Below are positions 45,101 through 52,838 of a stretch of DNA of 64,000 nucleotides, one piece after another. The notes under the pieces were generated by a model that did not search any database, had not been told where the DNA came from, and saw only the letters and a list, made by a program, of their open reading frames with translations. Position numbers and translations under genes: made by a program. Source of the stretch: Pseudomonadota bacterium (GTDB lineage: Bacteria > Pseudomonadota > Gammaproteobacteria > Burkholderiales > Burkholderiaceae_F); assembly GCA_029778535.1 (NCBI GenBank), contig JAKOQB010000057.1, positions 1 to 64,000 of the forward strand, given 5' to 3'. Within the stretch, counting starts at the first letter, position 1; the number at the start of each line of letters is the position of its first letter.

Positions 45101-46290
45101 TTCTTCCTTGGTGCGGCAAGCGCCTCCGCACCCAGCCAGGCGCGCAGCAGGCAGCGCCACAGGTCGGGCCAGGACGGATGCGCCGAGCTCGTCGGCTCGA
45201 ACACCTCGGGGTCGAGCCGCACATCGCCCAGCCGCGCGCCGATCGCGTGCACCCACGCACCCCACGCTTCGAACGGGTGGGGATTGCGCGAGCCGGATTC
45301 GCCGAGGCAGAACTTCTTTGCCAGCTCGAGATGCTTTGGCGTTTGCTGCGCGAGCAGCGCCAGCGGATACAGCCAGGCAATGCTCGTCGGCAGCACGCGC
45401 TTGCGCGCGCCGACTTCGACCTGCCGCAGTTTCAGCGCCGACTCGAATGTCTGCTGCGCCTCGGCCCAGCGCCCTGCCTGGATCAGCGCGCCGGCGCGCA
45501 GCGCCTCTGCGCCGCCGCTCCGATCGGCTTCGATCACCGCAAGCGCGCGCGCCGCTTCGCCCCGGTGCAGCAGGACTTCGGCCACTTGCAGCCGCAGATG
45601 CTCGGGCATCGATGCGCGGTCCGGCGCCGAATCGATCTTGGCGAGCACCCAGTCCAACATGGGCAGCCGTTCGATGCGCCAGTCGGCGCACAGCGCGGCC
45701 ACGACCGCGAACGCGAGGTCCCAGCGCCACTCGGGCACGATGCGCTCGAACAACAGGGAATCGAACGCCTCCAGGCACGCCTCGTAGACGACCTCGTTCC
45801 AGTCGTGATGGCGCGCAACGCGAAGTTTCAGCGCACCGAGTTCGCGCGCTGCCGTGCCCGCAAAGACCTCCAGCCGCACGATCGCCACGGTGGCGGCGCG
45901 ATCCCACACCGGCCAGTAGTACGGCTCTCGCGCAGGGTCATAGCGCTCGGCGCGATGCAGCGCGTCGCGCAATTGCCCGAGCGGCACCTGCGCGAGCAGT
46001 TGCCGGTACAACGCCGCGCGCGTCGCGTCGGTCAGCCGCATGAACCCCGAGCGCGACGGATGCTCGACGAGCACGCCGGCGCGCTTCAGTTCGCCCTGCA
46101 CGTGCTTGACCTGTTCCTGCGTAAAGGCCTTGCCCGACCGCGACTTCGCGCCCGAGACCCGCAGCAATTCGTAGCACGCGGTGCGCGGCCGCCAGGTCCA
46201 CAACAGCGCCATCGCTTGCGCTACGGCGCGCATGTCGCCGTCGAGTTGCGGCGCGGCCGCCGCCGCGTCGGAAAAAAGGTCCGCAGTCAT
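42121..46290 (-). CDS. Large SNF2-family DEAD/DEAH-type helicase
   Basis: This 1389-residue ATPase has its SNF2 engine in the last 450 residues. Motif I is DDMGLGKT (about 955), motif II is DEAQ (about 1048, with Q in place of the common H), motif III is SGTPIENRL, and motifs V and VI are AGGFGLNLTAADYVV and GRAHRIGQ (about 1310-1333). The first 500 residues are largely helical with TPR-like segments (ARALAVIEADRSG, RWAEAQQTFESALKL); the rest before the motor is unassigned. The ATG 46290 gives a sensible start; longer in-frame sequence upstream reads through a possible transposon remnant. It may remodel DNA-protein complexes or act in defence or repair. No partner is apparent. Confidence 0.9.
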   Translation of the reverse strand: MTADLFSDAAAAAPQLDGDMRAVAQAMALLWTWRPRTACYELLRVSGAKSRSGKAFTQEQVKHVQGELKRAGVLVEHPSRSGFMRLTDATRAALYRQLLAQVPLGQLRDALHRAERYDPAREPYYWPVWDRAATVAIVRLEVFAGTAARELGALKLRVARHHDWNEVVYEACLEAFDSLLFERIVPEWRWDLAFAVVAALCADWRIERLPMLDWVLAKIDSAPDRASMPEHLRLQVAEVLLHRGEAARALAVIEADRSGGAEALRAGALIQAGRWAEAQQTFESALKLRQVEVGARKRVLPTSIAWLYPLALLAQQTPKHLELAKKFCLGESGSRNPHPFEAWGAWVHAIGARLGDVRLDPEVFEPTSSAHPSWPDLWRCLLRAWLGAEALAAPRKKDRNAQRAKSIAALRQWLQACGFAWLDAQVAAAEAVLAGGEAPATFFAAGGQESWRAVLASLQALGGEADAGAAATRIVWSVRLDKQGGIESIEPLEQKRSARGWSKPKALALGKLAGNERLEPWDARVARAIRQDRRYARRYTLDRAAAIVALIGHPAAVLADAPQTTVDVVEGTPELEVAREGERYVMKIRPQPRPQRERDVFEIFEVQGDEEALRHITVLRDSPQRIRVIRFTPAQRRAAQLVSGRFAVPAAAQAELQQALHSLAGHFQIESDHAQAAREVATDARLRAELSPIGDSLMLRLVVAPLGADGPRLMPGSGRARVMAAVKGEAVGGERDLAAERAHLDSVLAAFEFLDPPARGDVVCEWRVDDPERALALVEALPTLPAVAAVEWPRGQSVRVITIDAARVALTVRTERDWFRVRGRAQVDESTVLELEALLAAAASRSRFVPMGKGVYAALTRELREKLAELAAVAEPNGDELRVPPLAAAWLQEALAGAAADTDAAFTAKIERLRTARDAQPALPGGLQAQLRPYQEDGYQWAMRLAQAGFGACLADDMGLGKTVQTLAVLLARAAGGPALVVAPTSVCGNWLAEARRFAPALNASIYGEGARAALIEAAGPRDVVIVSYGLMQQAQEAFAAKAWHTLVADEAQAIKNAAAKRSLALFDLAADFRIALSGTPIENRLAELWSIMRFCNPGLLGTLARFNERFAGPIERERDRDAQRMLRRLIAPFVLRRTKSQVLEELPPRTELVLTIAPDAAEAAHYEALRRAAVATAERAVADQPTGQAQFHILAQLTRLRRAACDPRLVSPELQLAGAKVRAFADLAAELAANGHKALVFSQFVDFLDLLRAPLDEAGIRYQYLDGATPAAERTRRIAAFQSGDGDLFLISLKAGGFGLNLTAADYVVITDPWWNPAAEDQAMGRAHRIGQLRPVTVYRLVTQGTLEEQIVELHHDKRALAEGVLGEQAADAALPSTAELIALMRGA

Positions 46291-46318
46291 GTGCGCCGGA
46301 TCACGGGGAGCAGCGAAG

Positions 46319-46410
46319 GTACACGAAACCGTGCGGACGGGCCGCGGCAATCTGAGTTCCGACGGCGGGCTGATGTTGCTCAAACGCACCGACGAGCGCA
46401 CCACGGTGAG
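46319..46410 (+). mobile_element. Possible remnant of an IS1380-type transposase N-terminus
   Basis: Read in frame this stretch gives HETVRTGRGNLSSDGGLML, then LKRTDER. The run LSSDGGLMLLKRTDER resembles the start of IS1380-type transposases as I recall them, but only about 30 residues are visible and no terminal inverted repeats are seen. The rest of the 46291-46611 gap has no supported gene. Low confidence. Confidence 0.3.
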
Positions 46411-46611
46411 GTTCGTCAGCGGCGCAGCGGTGACCGTCCACTGCGCCGAACTGCGAAAGCGGAGCTCGCCTGCGCACCGCGCGCATTGGTTGACGGTCAA
46501 GGAATCCCCGATGACGCCGTAGCCAGACGAACAGACAGGCGGCAACGTCGACCCATCGCCCCCAGGTCCCGGCGCAGTGAGATGCCAACGGAACGTGCAA
46601 GGGACACGGCC

Positions 46612-46854
46612 ATGACCAAGGTGCAGATCACGCTCCCCGATCAACTGGTGCAGGCGGCGCAGCGCGCCGGCTTGCTGACGCCGGAATCGATCGAGCGCCT
46701 GCTGCGCGAGGCGACGGAACGTCAGCTCCGTATCGATGAACTGTTCGAGGCGATGGACCAGATCGCCGCGGTCAACGAACCACCGCTGTCGCCCGAACAG
46801 GTGGCCGAAGAGATCAAGGCCATGCGCGCCGACAGGCGCCGCGGTGCGGCCTGA
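46612..46854 (+). CDS. Small antitoxin-like protein paired with a PIN toxin
   Basis: This 80-residue protein starts MTKVQITLPDQLVQAAQRAG, a ribbon-helix-helix-like N-terminus. A helical region follows (ESIERLLREATERQLRIDEL), and a C-terminal tail with PPLSPEQVAEEIKAMRADRR may wrap the toxin. AAGGGACACGGCC before the ATG is a plausible ribosome site. It ends 2 bp before the PIN-domain gene, the usual antitoxin-first order. I do not recognise a named family with certainty, but its place and shape strongly suggest the antitoxin. Confidence 0.75.
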   Translation: MTKVQITLPDQLVQAAQRAGLLTPESIERLLREATERQLRIDELFEAMDQIAAVNEPPLSPEQVAEEIKAMRADRRRGAA

Positions 46855-46856
46855 CG

Positions 46857-47270
46857 GTGCGCATTGTCCTGGACACGAACGTCGTCGCCTCCGCGCTGCT
46901 GTGCGGCGGAACGCCGAGCGAACTGCTGCGCGCCGCACGCGGCGGCAAGGTGACGCTGGCGACCAGCACGCCGATGCTCGTCGAGCTGGCCGATCCGCGG
47001 TCACGGCGCAAGTTCACAAGCAGGATCGCGGCGCAGCGTTACTCAATCGAGGAGCTACTCGCGCGGTATGTGCACTTGAACCTGGTTGTGCGTCCAGTGC
47101 CGGTTGCTGGTGTGGCTCCCGATCCAGTCGATGATGTCGTGGTCGGCACCGCCCTTGCCGCGCGCGCCGACTTCATCGTGAGCGGCGACAAGGGACCGCT
47201 GGGCGTTCAGCGGCATCGGGATGTTGAGATTCTGAGAGTGGCTGAAGCAGTGCTTCGGATCGACGGCTGA
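46857..47270 (+). CDS. PIN-domain toxin
   Basis: This 137-residue PIN ribonuclease of the same broad group as the one at 3543 has active-site acids D6 (IVLDTNVVASALL), E43 (MLVELADP), D89/D92 (DPVDDVVVGTAL) and D111 (IVSGDKGP). In many relatives the last region reads SGDxDLL; here it is SGDKGPLGV, a small change that may affect activity. The start is GTG, two bases after the antitoxin stop. The pair lies between the SNF2 helicase and a D-amino acid dehydrogenase and is likely horizontally acquired. Confidence 0.85.
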   Translation: MRIVLDTNVVASALLCGGTPSELLRAARGGKVTLATSTPMLVELADPRSRRKFTSRIAAQRYSIEELLARYVHLNLVVRPVPVAGVAPDPVDDVVVGTALAARADFIVSGDKGPLGVQRHRDVEILRVAEAVLRIDG

Positions 47271-47378
47271 GCGTTCGGGGAACGCCGTCGCCACCCCATG
47301 GTGCGTTGGAAGCAGCGTTCCCCGAACGCGGCCGACCGCCCTCTTATGCCTCGTCGGCGTAAGCGCGCGGCAGTCGGC

Positions 47379-48632
47379 TCACGCGTAGCGCGCGATCGTC
47401 AACCCGTCGAGACTGATCTCGGGTCTGCGCCCGCTGATCAGGTCCGCGATCACGCGCCCGGTGCCGGCGGCCATCGTCCAGCCGAGCGTGCCGTGGCCGG
47501 TGGCCAGGTACAGGTTGCGGTACCTGGTCGGGCCGAGCACCGGCGTGCCGTCGGGCGTCATCGGGCGCAGCCCGCACCAGAATTCGGCGCGCTTGACGTC
47601 GCCGCCGCGCGGAAAGAGATCGGTGACCACGTGCTCGAGCGTGCCGCGCCGCCCCTCGCGCAGCTTCAGGCTGTAGCCGGCGAGTTCGGCGGTGCCGCCG
47701 ACTCGGATGCGATCGCCGAGCCGCGTGACCGCGACCTTGTGCGTCTCGTCCATGATCGTCGACTCGGGCGCCTGCTTCGCGTCGGTGATCGGCACGGTGA
47801 GCGAATAGCCCTTGACCGGATAGACAGGCAGGTCGATGTTCAGCGGCTTCAGCAGCAGCGGCGAGTAGCTGCCGAGTGCGCAGACGTAGGCGTCGGCGGT
47901 GACAAACGCTGCGTCGGTGCGTACGCCGCTCACCTGGTCGCCGGCGACGGTGAGCGACTCGATCCGCGCGCCGAAGCGGAACGCGACGCCACGCTTTTGC
48001 GCCAGCTCGGCCAGCCGCTGCGTGAACCGGTAGCAGTCGCCGGTCTCGTCGTTCGGCAGCCGCAGCGCGCCGACGAACTTCTGCTGCGTGAGCGCGAGCG
48101 CCGGCTCGACGCGGGTGAAGCCCTTGCGGTCGAGCACCTCGTACGGCACGTCGTACTCCTTCAGGATCTCGAGGTCCTTGGCGATGCCGTCAAGCTGCTT
48201 GTGCGTGCGAAAGAGCTGCAGCGTGCCCTGCGTGCGCTCGTCGTACGCGATGCCGGTGTCGGCGCGCAACTGCCGCAGACAGTCGCGGCTGTACTCGGCG
48301 ATCGGCACCATGCGGCTCTTGTTCAGCCGGTACGCGCGCTCGGTGCAGTTCGCGAGCATCATCCAGCCCCAGCGCCACATGGCGGCGTCCAGCAGCGGCC
48401 AGATCACGAGCGGGCTGTGCGTCATCAGCATCCACTTGATCGCCTTGATCGGGATGCCGGGCCCGGCCCACGGCGCGGAATAGCCGGGCGACACCTCGCC
48501 CGCGTTGGCATAGCTGGTCTCCAGCGCCGGGCCGTGCTGGCGGTCGATCACCGTGACTTCGTGGCCATACTGCGCGAGGTAGTACGCGACCGTCGTGCCG
48601 ATGACGCCGCTGCCGAGCACGGCGACGCGCAT
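47379..48632 (-). CDS. dadA: D-amino acid dehydrogenase, small subunit type
   Basis: This 417-residue FAD enzyme oxidises D-amino acids to 2-oxo acids and passes electrons to the respiratory chain. FAD motif [19 protein letters not shown] opens the protein. [20 protein letters not shown] is the DadA signature, and [16 protein letters not shown] and [15 protein letters not shown] follow near the end. The length is close to E. coli DadA (432). Its ATG overlaps the stop of the preceding ammonia-lyase by one base. It fits the D-amino acid theme of the 28-42 kb island, although that lies over 5 kb away. Confidence 0.92.
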   Translation of the reverse strand: MRVAVLGSGVIGTTVAYYLAQYGHEVTVIDRQHGPALETSYANAGEVSPGYSAPWAGPGIPIKAIKWMLMTHSPLVIWPLLDAAMWRWGWMMLANCTERAYRLNKSRMVPIAEYSRDCLRQLRADTGIAYDERTQGTLQLFRTHKQLDGIAKDLEILKEYDVPYEVLDRKGFTRVEPALALTQQKFVGALRLPNDETGDCYRFTQRLAELAQKRGVAFRFGARIESLTVAGDQVSGVRTDAAFVTADAYVCALGSYSPLLLKPLNIDLPVYPVKGYSLTVPITDAKQAPESTIMDETHKVAVTRLGDRIRVGGTAELAGYSLKLREGRRGTLEHVVTDLFPRGGDVKRAEFWCGLRPMTPDGTPVLGPTRYRNLYLATGHGTLGWTMAAGTGRVIADLISGRRPEISLDGLTIARYA

Positions 48633-49603
48633 CAGGCGGGCTCTCGCGTCAGCAACTGCGCGTAGCGCGTCCGATCGATGTTGCCGCCGCTGACGATCAC
48701 GCCGATGCGCTTGCCCGCGACCGGCACCGCGCCTTCGAGCGCGGCGGCCGCGGCGAGGCAGCCGGTCGGTTCGACGACGATCTTCATCCGCTCGGCGAAG
48801 AAGCGCAGCGTGCGGATCAGCGCCGCATCGCTGACGGTGGCGATGTCGCGCACCAGTTCGCGGATCACGGGAAAGGTGAGCCGGCCCGCGTGCTGCGTCT
48901 GCGCGCCGTCGGCGATCGTGCGCGGCACGTCGATGTGCACGATCTCGCCGCGCTTCAGACTCTGCTGCACGTCGTTGCCGGCCTCCGGCTCGACGCCGAT
49001 CACCGCGCATTGCGGCGCGAGTTGCCGCGCCGCAACCGCGCAGCCGGAGATCAGCCCGCCGCCGCCGACGCACACCAGCAGCAGGTCGAGCGCGCCGACC
49101 TCTTCCAGCAATTCCTTCGCCGCGGTGCCCTGCCCGGCCATCACGTGCGCATGGTCGTACGGCGGGATCAGCGTCATGCCGCGCTCGCGCGCGATGCGCG
49201 CGCTCAAGGCTTCGCGATCCTCCGTGTAGCGGTCGTACAGCACGACCTCGGCGCCGTAGCCCTTGGTCGCCTCGATCTTCAGCGGCGGCGCATCCTGCGG
49301 CATCACGATCACCGCGGGCATGCCGAGCAGCCGCGCCGCGAGCGCGATCGCCTGCGCATGATTGCCGCTGGAGAACGCCAGCACCCCGTGCTTGCTCTGC
49401 TCCGGCGTTAACTGCGCCAGCGCGTGGTACGCGCCGCGGAACTTGAACGCACCCGTCCGCTGCAGGTTCTCGCACTTGAAGAAGAGCTGCGCGCCGGTGC
49501 GTTCGTTCGCGGTGCGCGAGGTCAGCACCGGCGTGCGATGCGCCACGCCACGCAGGCGCTGCGCGGCGGCTTCGATGTCGGCGTAGGTGATGGCGAGCGA
49601 CAC
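48632..49603 (-). CDS. PLP-dependent threonine/threo-3-hydroxyaspartate ammonia-lyase
   Basis: This 323-residue fold-type II enzyme has the Schiff-base lysine K54 in [14 protein letters not shown], the substrate loop [14 protein letters not shown], the phosphate-binding [12 protein letters not shown], and VVVSGGN-like [14 protein letters not shown] at the end. The absence of an ACT regulatory domain places it with catabolic threonine dehydratases, serine racemases or 3-hydroxyaspartate dehydratases. The GTG start is supported by homology to family starts ([13 protein letters not shown]). It is co-transcribed with DadA, so it may yield keto acid or interconvert stereoisomers for it. Confidence 0.88.
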   Translation of the reverse strand: MSLAITYADIEAAAQRLRGVAHRTPVLTSRTANERTGAQLFFKCENLQRTGAFKFRGAYHALAQLTPEQSKHGVLAFSSGNHAQAIALAARLLGMPAVIVMPQDAPPLKIEATKGYGAEVVLYDRYTEDREALSARIARERGMTLIPPYDHAHVMAGQGTAAKELLEEVGALDLLLVCVGGGGLISGCAVAARQLAPQCAVIGVEPEAGNDVQQSLKRGEIVHIDVPRTIADGAQTQHAGRLTFPVIRELVRDIATVSDAALIRTLRFFAERMKIVVEPTGCLAAAAALEGAVPVAGKRIGVIVSGGNIDRTRYAQLLTREPA

Positions 49604-49630
49604 GTGCGGCTCCGACCGGAAGCGCGCAGT

Positions 49631-50689
49631 CTACGTCGCCCGATACGCCGCGCGCAGCAGCTCATGGAAGTGATGCACGCCGGATTCGGCGTGCGGGTTC
49701 AGCCGCCCCGGCGTGTACGAGCCCGACGCCAGTGCGCGTTGCACCGCTTCGCAGATCGCGATGTCCTCCAACTGCACTTCATCGCTGAAGCGCTGGTCCT
49801 CGACCCGCTGCGCGGCGGCGACCGAATCGGCGTAGTAGTAATCGAAGTCGACGCGGCAGCGATCGGCCGCGAGCGGCACGACGCGATTGGTCTGCAGCCG
49901 GCCCGGCAGCACGTTCAGCATCGTGTTCGGAAAGAGGAACCAGTACAGCGCTTCGCCCGCGCCGTACGGGCGCGCATCGGCGAGCGGGCTCGACTGCAGC
50001 GAGTGCCAGCGCGCGCTGTGCGTGGCGTACTGCGCGGCGTCCAGTACCGTGGCGAGCCGCGGGTGCACGCGCGGCACGTGGTAGCCCTCGAGATAGTTGT
50101 CGACGTACACCTTCCAGTTGCACGCGGCCTCGTAGCTGACGCGGCGGTCGAACGCGAGCTGCGCCAGCGGCTGCGGCAGGCGCGCATCGATGCCGGCGAC
50201 CACTTCGTCGAACGCCGGCGCGGTTGCGGTCAGCGCCGCGAAGACGAGGCCCTGCCACTGCGCGACGCGCGCCTCGGGCAGGCGGATCGCCGCCGGATCG
50301 AAGTCGCGCGCGCGGGCCATGTCGGGCGCGCCGCGCAGTGCGCCGTCGAGCGCGTAGGTCCAGCCGTGGTAGCGGCACACGAGCGCCTTGGCACCGCGGC
50401 CGTCGCATTCGGCCAGCGGCCCGGCGCGGTGGCGGCAAACGTTATGCAGCGCGCGCAGCCGGCCGTCGTCGCCGCGCACCAGCAGCAGCGGAACCGCGCC
50501 GATCTGCGCAGTCGCATGGTCGCCGACGCCCAGCACCTGCGCCGCATGCGCGACCAGTTGCCAGCCGCGCGCGAACACCGCCTCGCGGTCGAGCGCGTGA
50601 AACGCGGGGTCGGCGTAGCAGTGCGCGGGCAGCGCGTGCGCGGTGTCGAGCGGCTGCGGCGCAAGCCAGTCGGCGGCAAGATCGGGCAT
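49631..50689 (-). CDS. Rieske non-heme iron oxygenase alpha subunit
   Basis: This 352-residue oxygenase has a Rieske [2Fe-2S] site CRHRAGPL and CRYHGW (C85, H87, C105, H108). The catalytic iron site is in [20 protein letters not shown] (H204, H209; the acidic third ligand is near residue 313). The pattern resembles choline monooxygenase, glycine betaine and carnitine oxygenases more than arene dioxygenases. No beta subunit or reductase is adjacent, so electrons must come from elsewhere. It lies 27 bp upstream of the ammonia-lyase on the same strand and could share its transcript. Substrate is probably a quaternary amine or similar, by family. Confidence 0.88.
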   Translation of the reverse strand: MPDLAADWLAPQPLDTAHALPAHCYADPAFHALDREAVFARGWQLVAHAAQVLGVGDHATAQIGAVPLLLVRGDDGRLRALHNVCRHRAGPLAECDGRGAKALVCRYHGWTYALDGALRGAPDMARARDFDPAAIRLPEARVAQWQGLVFAALTATAPAFDEVVAGIDARLPQPLAQLAFDRRVSYEAACNWKVYVDNYLEGYHVPRVHPRLATVLDAAQYATHSARWHSLQSSPLADARPYGAGEALYWFLFPNTMLNVLPGRLQTNRVVPLAADRCRVDFDYYYADSVAAAQRVEDQRFSDEVQLEDIAICEAVQRALASGSYTPGRLNPHAESGVHHFHELLRAAYRAT

Positions 50690-50767
50690 CGGGCGCTCGG
50701 CAGTTGCGGCAGCGCATTGTACGAAGCGGGGCGCGCCCTACACTGCCCGCAGTCGCAGGAGTGAAGG

Positions 50768-51499
50768 ATGTTCACCCGCCGCCGTCTGCTCGCACTGGGC
50801 GCCGCGCTGCCGCTCGCGCAGCGCGTGCCGGCGCAGGATGCGTACGCGGCCGCGCGCGAGCGGATGCTGCGCGAGATCGAGGCCGACGTGCGGGCCACCG
50901 CGCGCAGCACGCACCGCGATCGCCTGGCCGACAACGTGCTCGTCGCGCTGCGCAAGGTGCCGCGCCACCGTTTCGTGGCGCCGGAACTCGCGGCGGCCGC
51001 GTACGACAATCGTCCGCTGCCGATCGGCGAAGGGCAGACGATTTCGCAACCGTTCATCGTCGCGCTGATGACCGACCTTGCGCAGCCGAAGAAGACCGAC
51101 CGCGTGCTCGAGGTCGGCACCGGCTCCGGCTACCAGGCCGCGGTACTCGCCGAATGCGTCGAGCACGTGTACACGATCGAGATCGTGCCCGCGCTCGGCC
51201 GGCGCGCGGCGGCGCTGCTGAAGGAACTCGGCTACGCGAACATCGAGACGGGCATCGGCGACGGTTATCTCGGCTGGCCGGAGGCGGCGCCGTTCGACGC
51301 GATCGTCGTCACCGCGGCGCCCGACCACATCCCGCAGCCGCTGGTGGATCAGCTCAAGCCCGGCGGCCGGCTGATCATTCCGGTCGGCAGCCGGTTCGGC
51401 GGCCAGGACCTGCTGGTGATCGAGAAGAGCGCCGACGGCCGCACGATCAAGCGCACCGCGCTGCCGGTGCGGTTCGTGCCGCTGACGCGGGAGCGGTGA
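50768..51499 (+). CDS. pcm: Protein-L-isoaspartate O-methyltransferase with apparent export signal
   Basis: This 243-residue enzyme repairs isoaspartyl residues using SAM. Motif I is VLEVGTGSGYQAAVLA, the PIMT-type pre-motif VPRHRFVAPELAAAAY and the loop LPIGEGQTISQPFIVALM are intact, and LKPGGRLIIPVG is the post-motif. Unusually it begins MFTRRRLLALGAALPLAQRV, which looks like a Tat-type signal peptide with a pair of arginines and a hydrophobic core. That would place it in the periplasm, where SAM is not expected. Alternatively the N-terminus is a membrane anchor, or the start lies further in. The enzyme core begins near residue 40. Confidence 0.85.
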   Translation: MFTRRRLLALGAALPLAQRVPAQDAYAAARERMLREIEADVRATARSTHRDRLADNVLVALRKVPRHRFVAPELAAAAYDNRPLPIGEGQTISQPFIVALMTDLAQPKKTDRVLEVGTGSGYQAAVLAECVEHVYTIEIVPALGRRAAALLKELGYANIETGIGDGYLGWPEAAPFDAIVVTAAPDHIPQPLVDQLKPGGRLIIPVGSRFGGQDLLVIEKSADGRTIKRTALPVRFVPLTRER

Positions 51500-51531
51500 A
51501 GGGTGCAAGGGTCCGCGCGGCTTGTTGTCCA

Positions 51532-51548
51532 TCTTTGACATTCTTTGA
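51532..51548. promoter_or_regulatory. Direct repeat upstream of the ParD/ParE-like pair
   Basis: TCTTTGACATTCTTTGA contains two copies of TCTTTGA spaced 10 bp apart, one helical turn, and includes a TTGACA box. It lies 35 bp before the antitoxin ATG, a likely promoter/operator position. Confidence 0.45.
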
Positions 51549-51582
51549 TAAGCTCGCGCCGTCGAATCGCGGGAGCCAAACG

Positions 51583-51849
51583 ATGGGTATGAACGTCAAC
51601 CTCACGCCGCAGCTCGAAGAGATGGTTCGCGCCAAGGTCGCGTCGGGCCTGTACACGTCCGCCAGCGAAGTCGTGCGCGAAGCACTGCGCCTGATGGACG
51701 AACAGGACCGCCAGCGAGCGGCGAAGCTCGAGCAACTGCGCAAGGACGTCCGCGAGGGACTCGACAGCGGGCTTAGCCGGCCCTGGGATCCGGCCGAGGT
51801 GAAGCGCCAGGCGCGGGCGCGGCGCAGCGGCAAGGCGGCGCGGGCATAG
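51583..51849 (+). CDS. ParD-family antitoxin
   Basis: This 88-residue antitoxin has a ribbon-helix-helix DNA-binding N-terminus (VNLTPQLEEMVRAKVASGLY) followed by SASEVVREALRLMDEQ, the usual ParD pattern. The C-terminus (DSGLSRPWDPAEVKRQA) would wrap the toxin. The ATG follows GGGAGCCAAACG. It ends exactly where the ParE-like gene begins, with no gap, so the pair is translationally linked. A direct repeat upstream may be its operator. Confidence 0.9.
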   Translation: MGMNVNLTPQLEEMVRAKVASGLYTSASEVVREALRLMDEQDRQRAAKLEQLRKDVREGLDSGLSRPWDPAEVKRQARARRSGKAARA

Positions 51850-52149
51850 ATGCCGCGTGTTGATCGCCGGCCGCTCGCGGCGGCCGACATCTTCGATATC
51901 CGGGACTACATCGCCGGGGACAGCGTCGCTGCGGCTGATCGCTGGCTGGACCAACTGGACGAGTCGTTGAACCTGCTGGCGACGCAGCCGCTCATGGGCC
52001 GTGCGCGAGACGAGTTGGCGCCCGGTGTGGGCAGCTTCCCGTTCGGGCGCTACGTCATCTTCTACGTTCCGCTCGAAGACGGAATCGACGTGGTGCGCGT
52101 GCTCCACGGAGCGCGCGATATCGACACCGCGTTCACGGAGAGCGCGTAG
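51850..52149 (+). CDS. ParE-family toxin
   Basis: This 99-residue RelE/ParE-fold protein shows the usual pattern: LAAADIFDIRDYIAGDS, ADRWLDQLDESLNLLA, QPLMGRARDELAPGVGSFPF, then GRYVIFYVPLEDGIDVVRVL and HGARDID. ParE toxins inhibit DNA gyrase, but RelE/ParE family members differ in target, so gyrase is only the likely one. It is complete, beginning at the ATG directly after the antitoxin stop. The next pair starts about 100 bp downstream. Confidence 0.9.
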   Translation: MPRVDRRPLAAADIFDIRDYIAGDSVAAADRWLDQLDESLNLLATQPLMGRARDELAPGVGSFPFGRYVIFYVPLEDGIDVVRVLHGARDIDTAFTESA

Positions 52150-52184
52150 TCGTCGTCATTCCTCAAGGACCGCTCGATACTGCC

Positions 52185-52204
52185 TGTAGCACTCACGTGC
52201 TACA
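52185..52204. promoter_or_regulatory. Perfect inverted repeat, probable toxin-antitoxin operator
   Basis: TGTAGCAC-TCAC-GTGCTACA has perfect 8-bp arms around 4 bases. It lies 45 bp before the ATG of the RHH antitoxin at 52250 and just after the ParE toxin gene. It is probably the autoregulatory operator of the second pair. Confidence 0.65.
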
Positions 52205-52249
52205 TTGCGCACGTCTTCCCGTCACCATTCCCATTCCCTTGAGCCGCCG

Positions 52250-52534
52250 ATGTCCACGACGACCATTCGCCTTCCGGAAGACCTGAAGGCTCGAATCGCG
52301 GCCGCGGCGAAGCGGACGGGCAGAACGGCCCACAGCCTGATCCTCGAAGCGATCGCAGAGAAGGTCGACGCGGCGGAGCGGCGCGGCGAGTTCCACGCGG
52401 CCGCCGAGAAGCGCTATGCGGCCATCGCCGCCTCCGGCCGGACGATCCCGTGGAGCGAAATGCGCACCTACCTCGAGCGCCGTGTCGCGGGCGAGCGGCC
52501 GCGGCGTCCCGTTGCCAGAAAGCTGGCGCGGTAG
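52250..52534 (+). CDS. Ribbon-helix-helix antitoxin (CopG/ParD-like)
   Basis: This 94-residue antitoxin starts with a ribbon-helix-helix domain (STTTIRLPEDLKARIAAAAK, then RTAHSLILEAIAEKVDAAE). A basic tail (RRVAGERPRRPVARKLAR) follows WSEMRTYLE, the likely toxin-binding part. The ATG 52250 gives the standard beginning; an upstream GTG in frame would add 15 residues and is less likely. It is followed two bases later by the toxin gene. A strong palindrome lies upstream. Confidence 0.85.
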   Translation: MSTTTIRLPEDLKARIAAAAKRTGRTAHSLILEAIAEKVDAAERRGEFHAAAEKRYAAIAASGRTIPWSEMRTYLERRVAGERPRRPVARKLAR

Positions 52535-52536
52535 CC

Positions 52537-52833
52537 GTGGCGCGCGTCGAGGTCGCGCCGGAGCTCGGCGAGGATTTCGATCGGATCTGCGATCAGCTCG
52601 CGCAATACGACCTCGAACATGCCGCGGCCCGGATTGGCGAAATCATCCAGGCGTTCAATGTCCTCGCGTCCAATCCACTGATCGGCCGCCCAGCCGCGCC
52701 GGACCTGCGCCAGCTCATCATTGGCCGCAGTTCGCGCGCTTGCGTGGCGCTGTACCGCTATGTGGCGGAACTGGACACCGCTTTCGTCCTTGCCCTGAAG
52801 AGTCAACAGGAAGCCGGCTACAAGCACGACTGA
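52537..52833 (+). CDS. RelE/ParE-family toxin
   Basis: This 98-residue toxin starts at GTG, 2 bp after the antitoxin stop. The sequence ARVEVAPELGEDFDRICDQL, then AARIGEIIQAFNVLASNPLIG, DLRQLIIGRSSRACVALYRY and ELDTAFVLALKSQQEAGY follows the family plan. It is distinct in sequence from the ParE at 51850, so the two pairs are neighbours rather than recent duplicates. The target cannot be predicted. It ends 5 bp before the SHMT-like gene. Confidence 0.88.
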   Translation: MARVEVAPELGEDFDRICDQLAQYDLEHAAARIGEIIQAFNVLASNPLIGRPAAPDLRQLIIGRSSRACVALYRYVAELDTAFVLALKSQQEAGYKHD

Positions 52834-52838
52834 TTCGC

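Noticed and set aside
42121-46290. SNF2 protein as part of a DISARM-type defence system
   Set aside because: No DrmA, DrmB, DrmC or partner methyltransferase genes are adjacent, and the N-terminal part does not resemble DrmD as far as I can judge.
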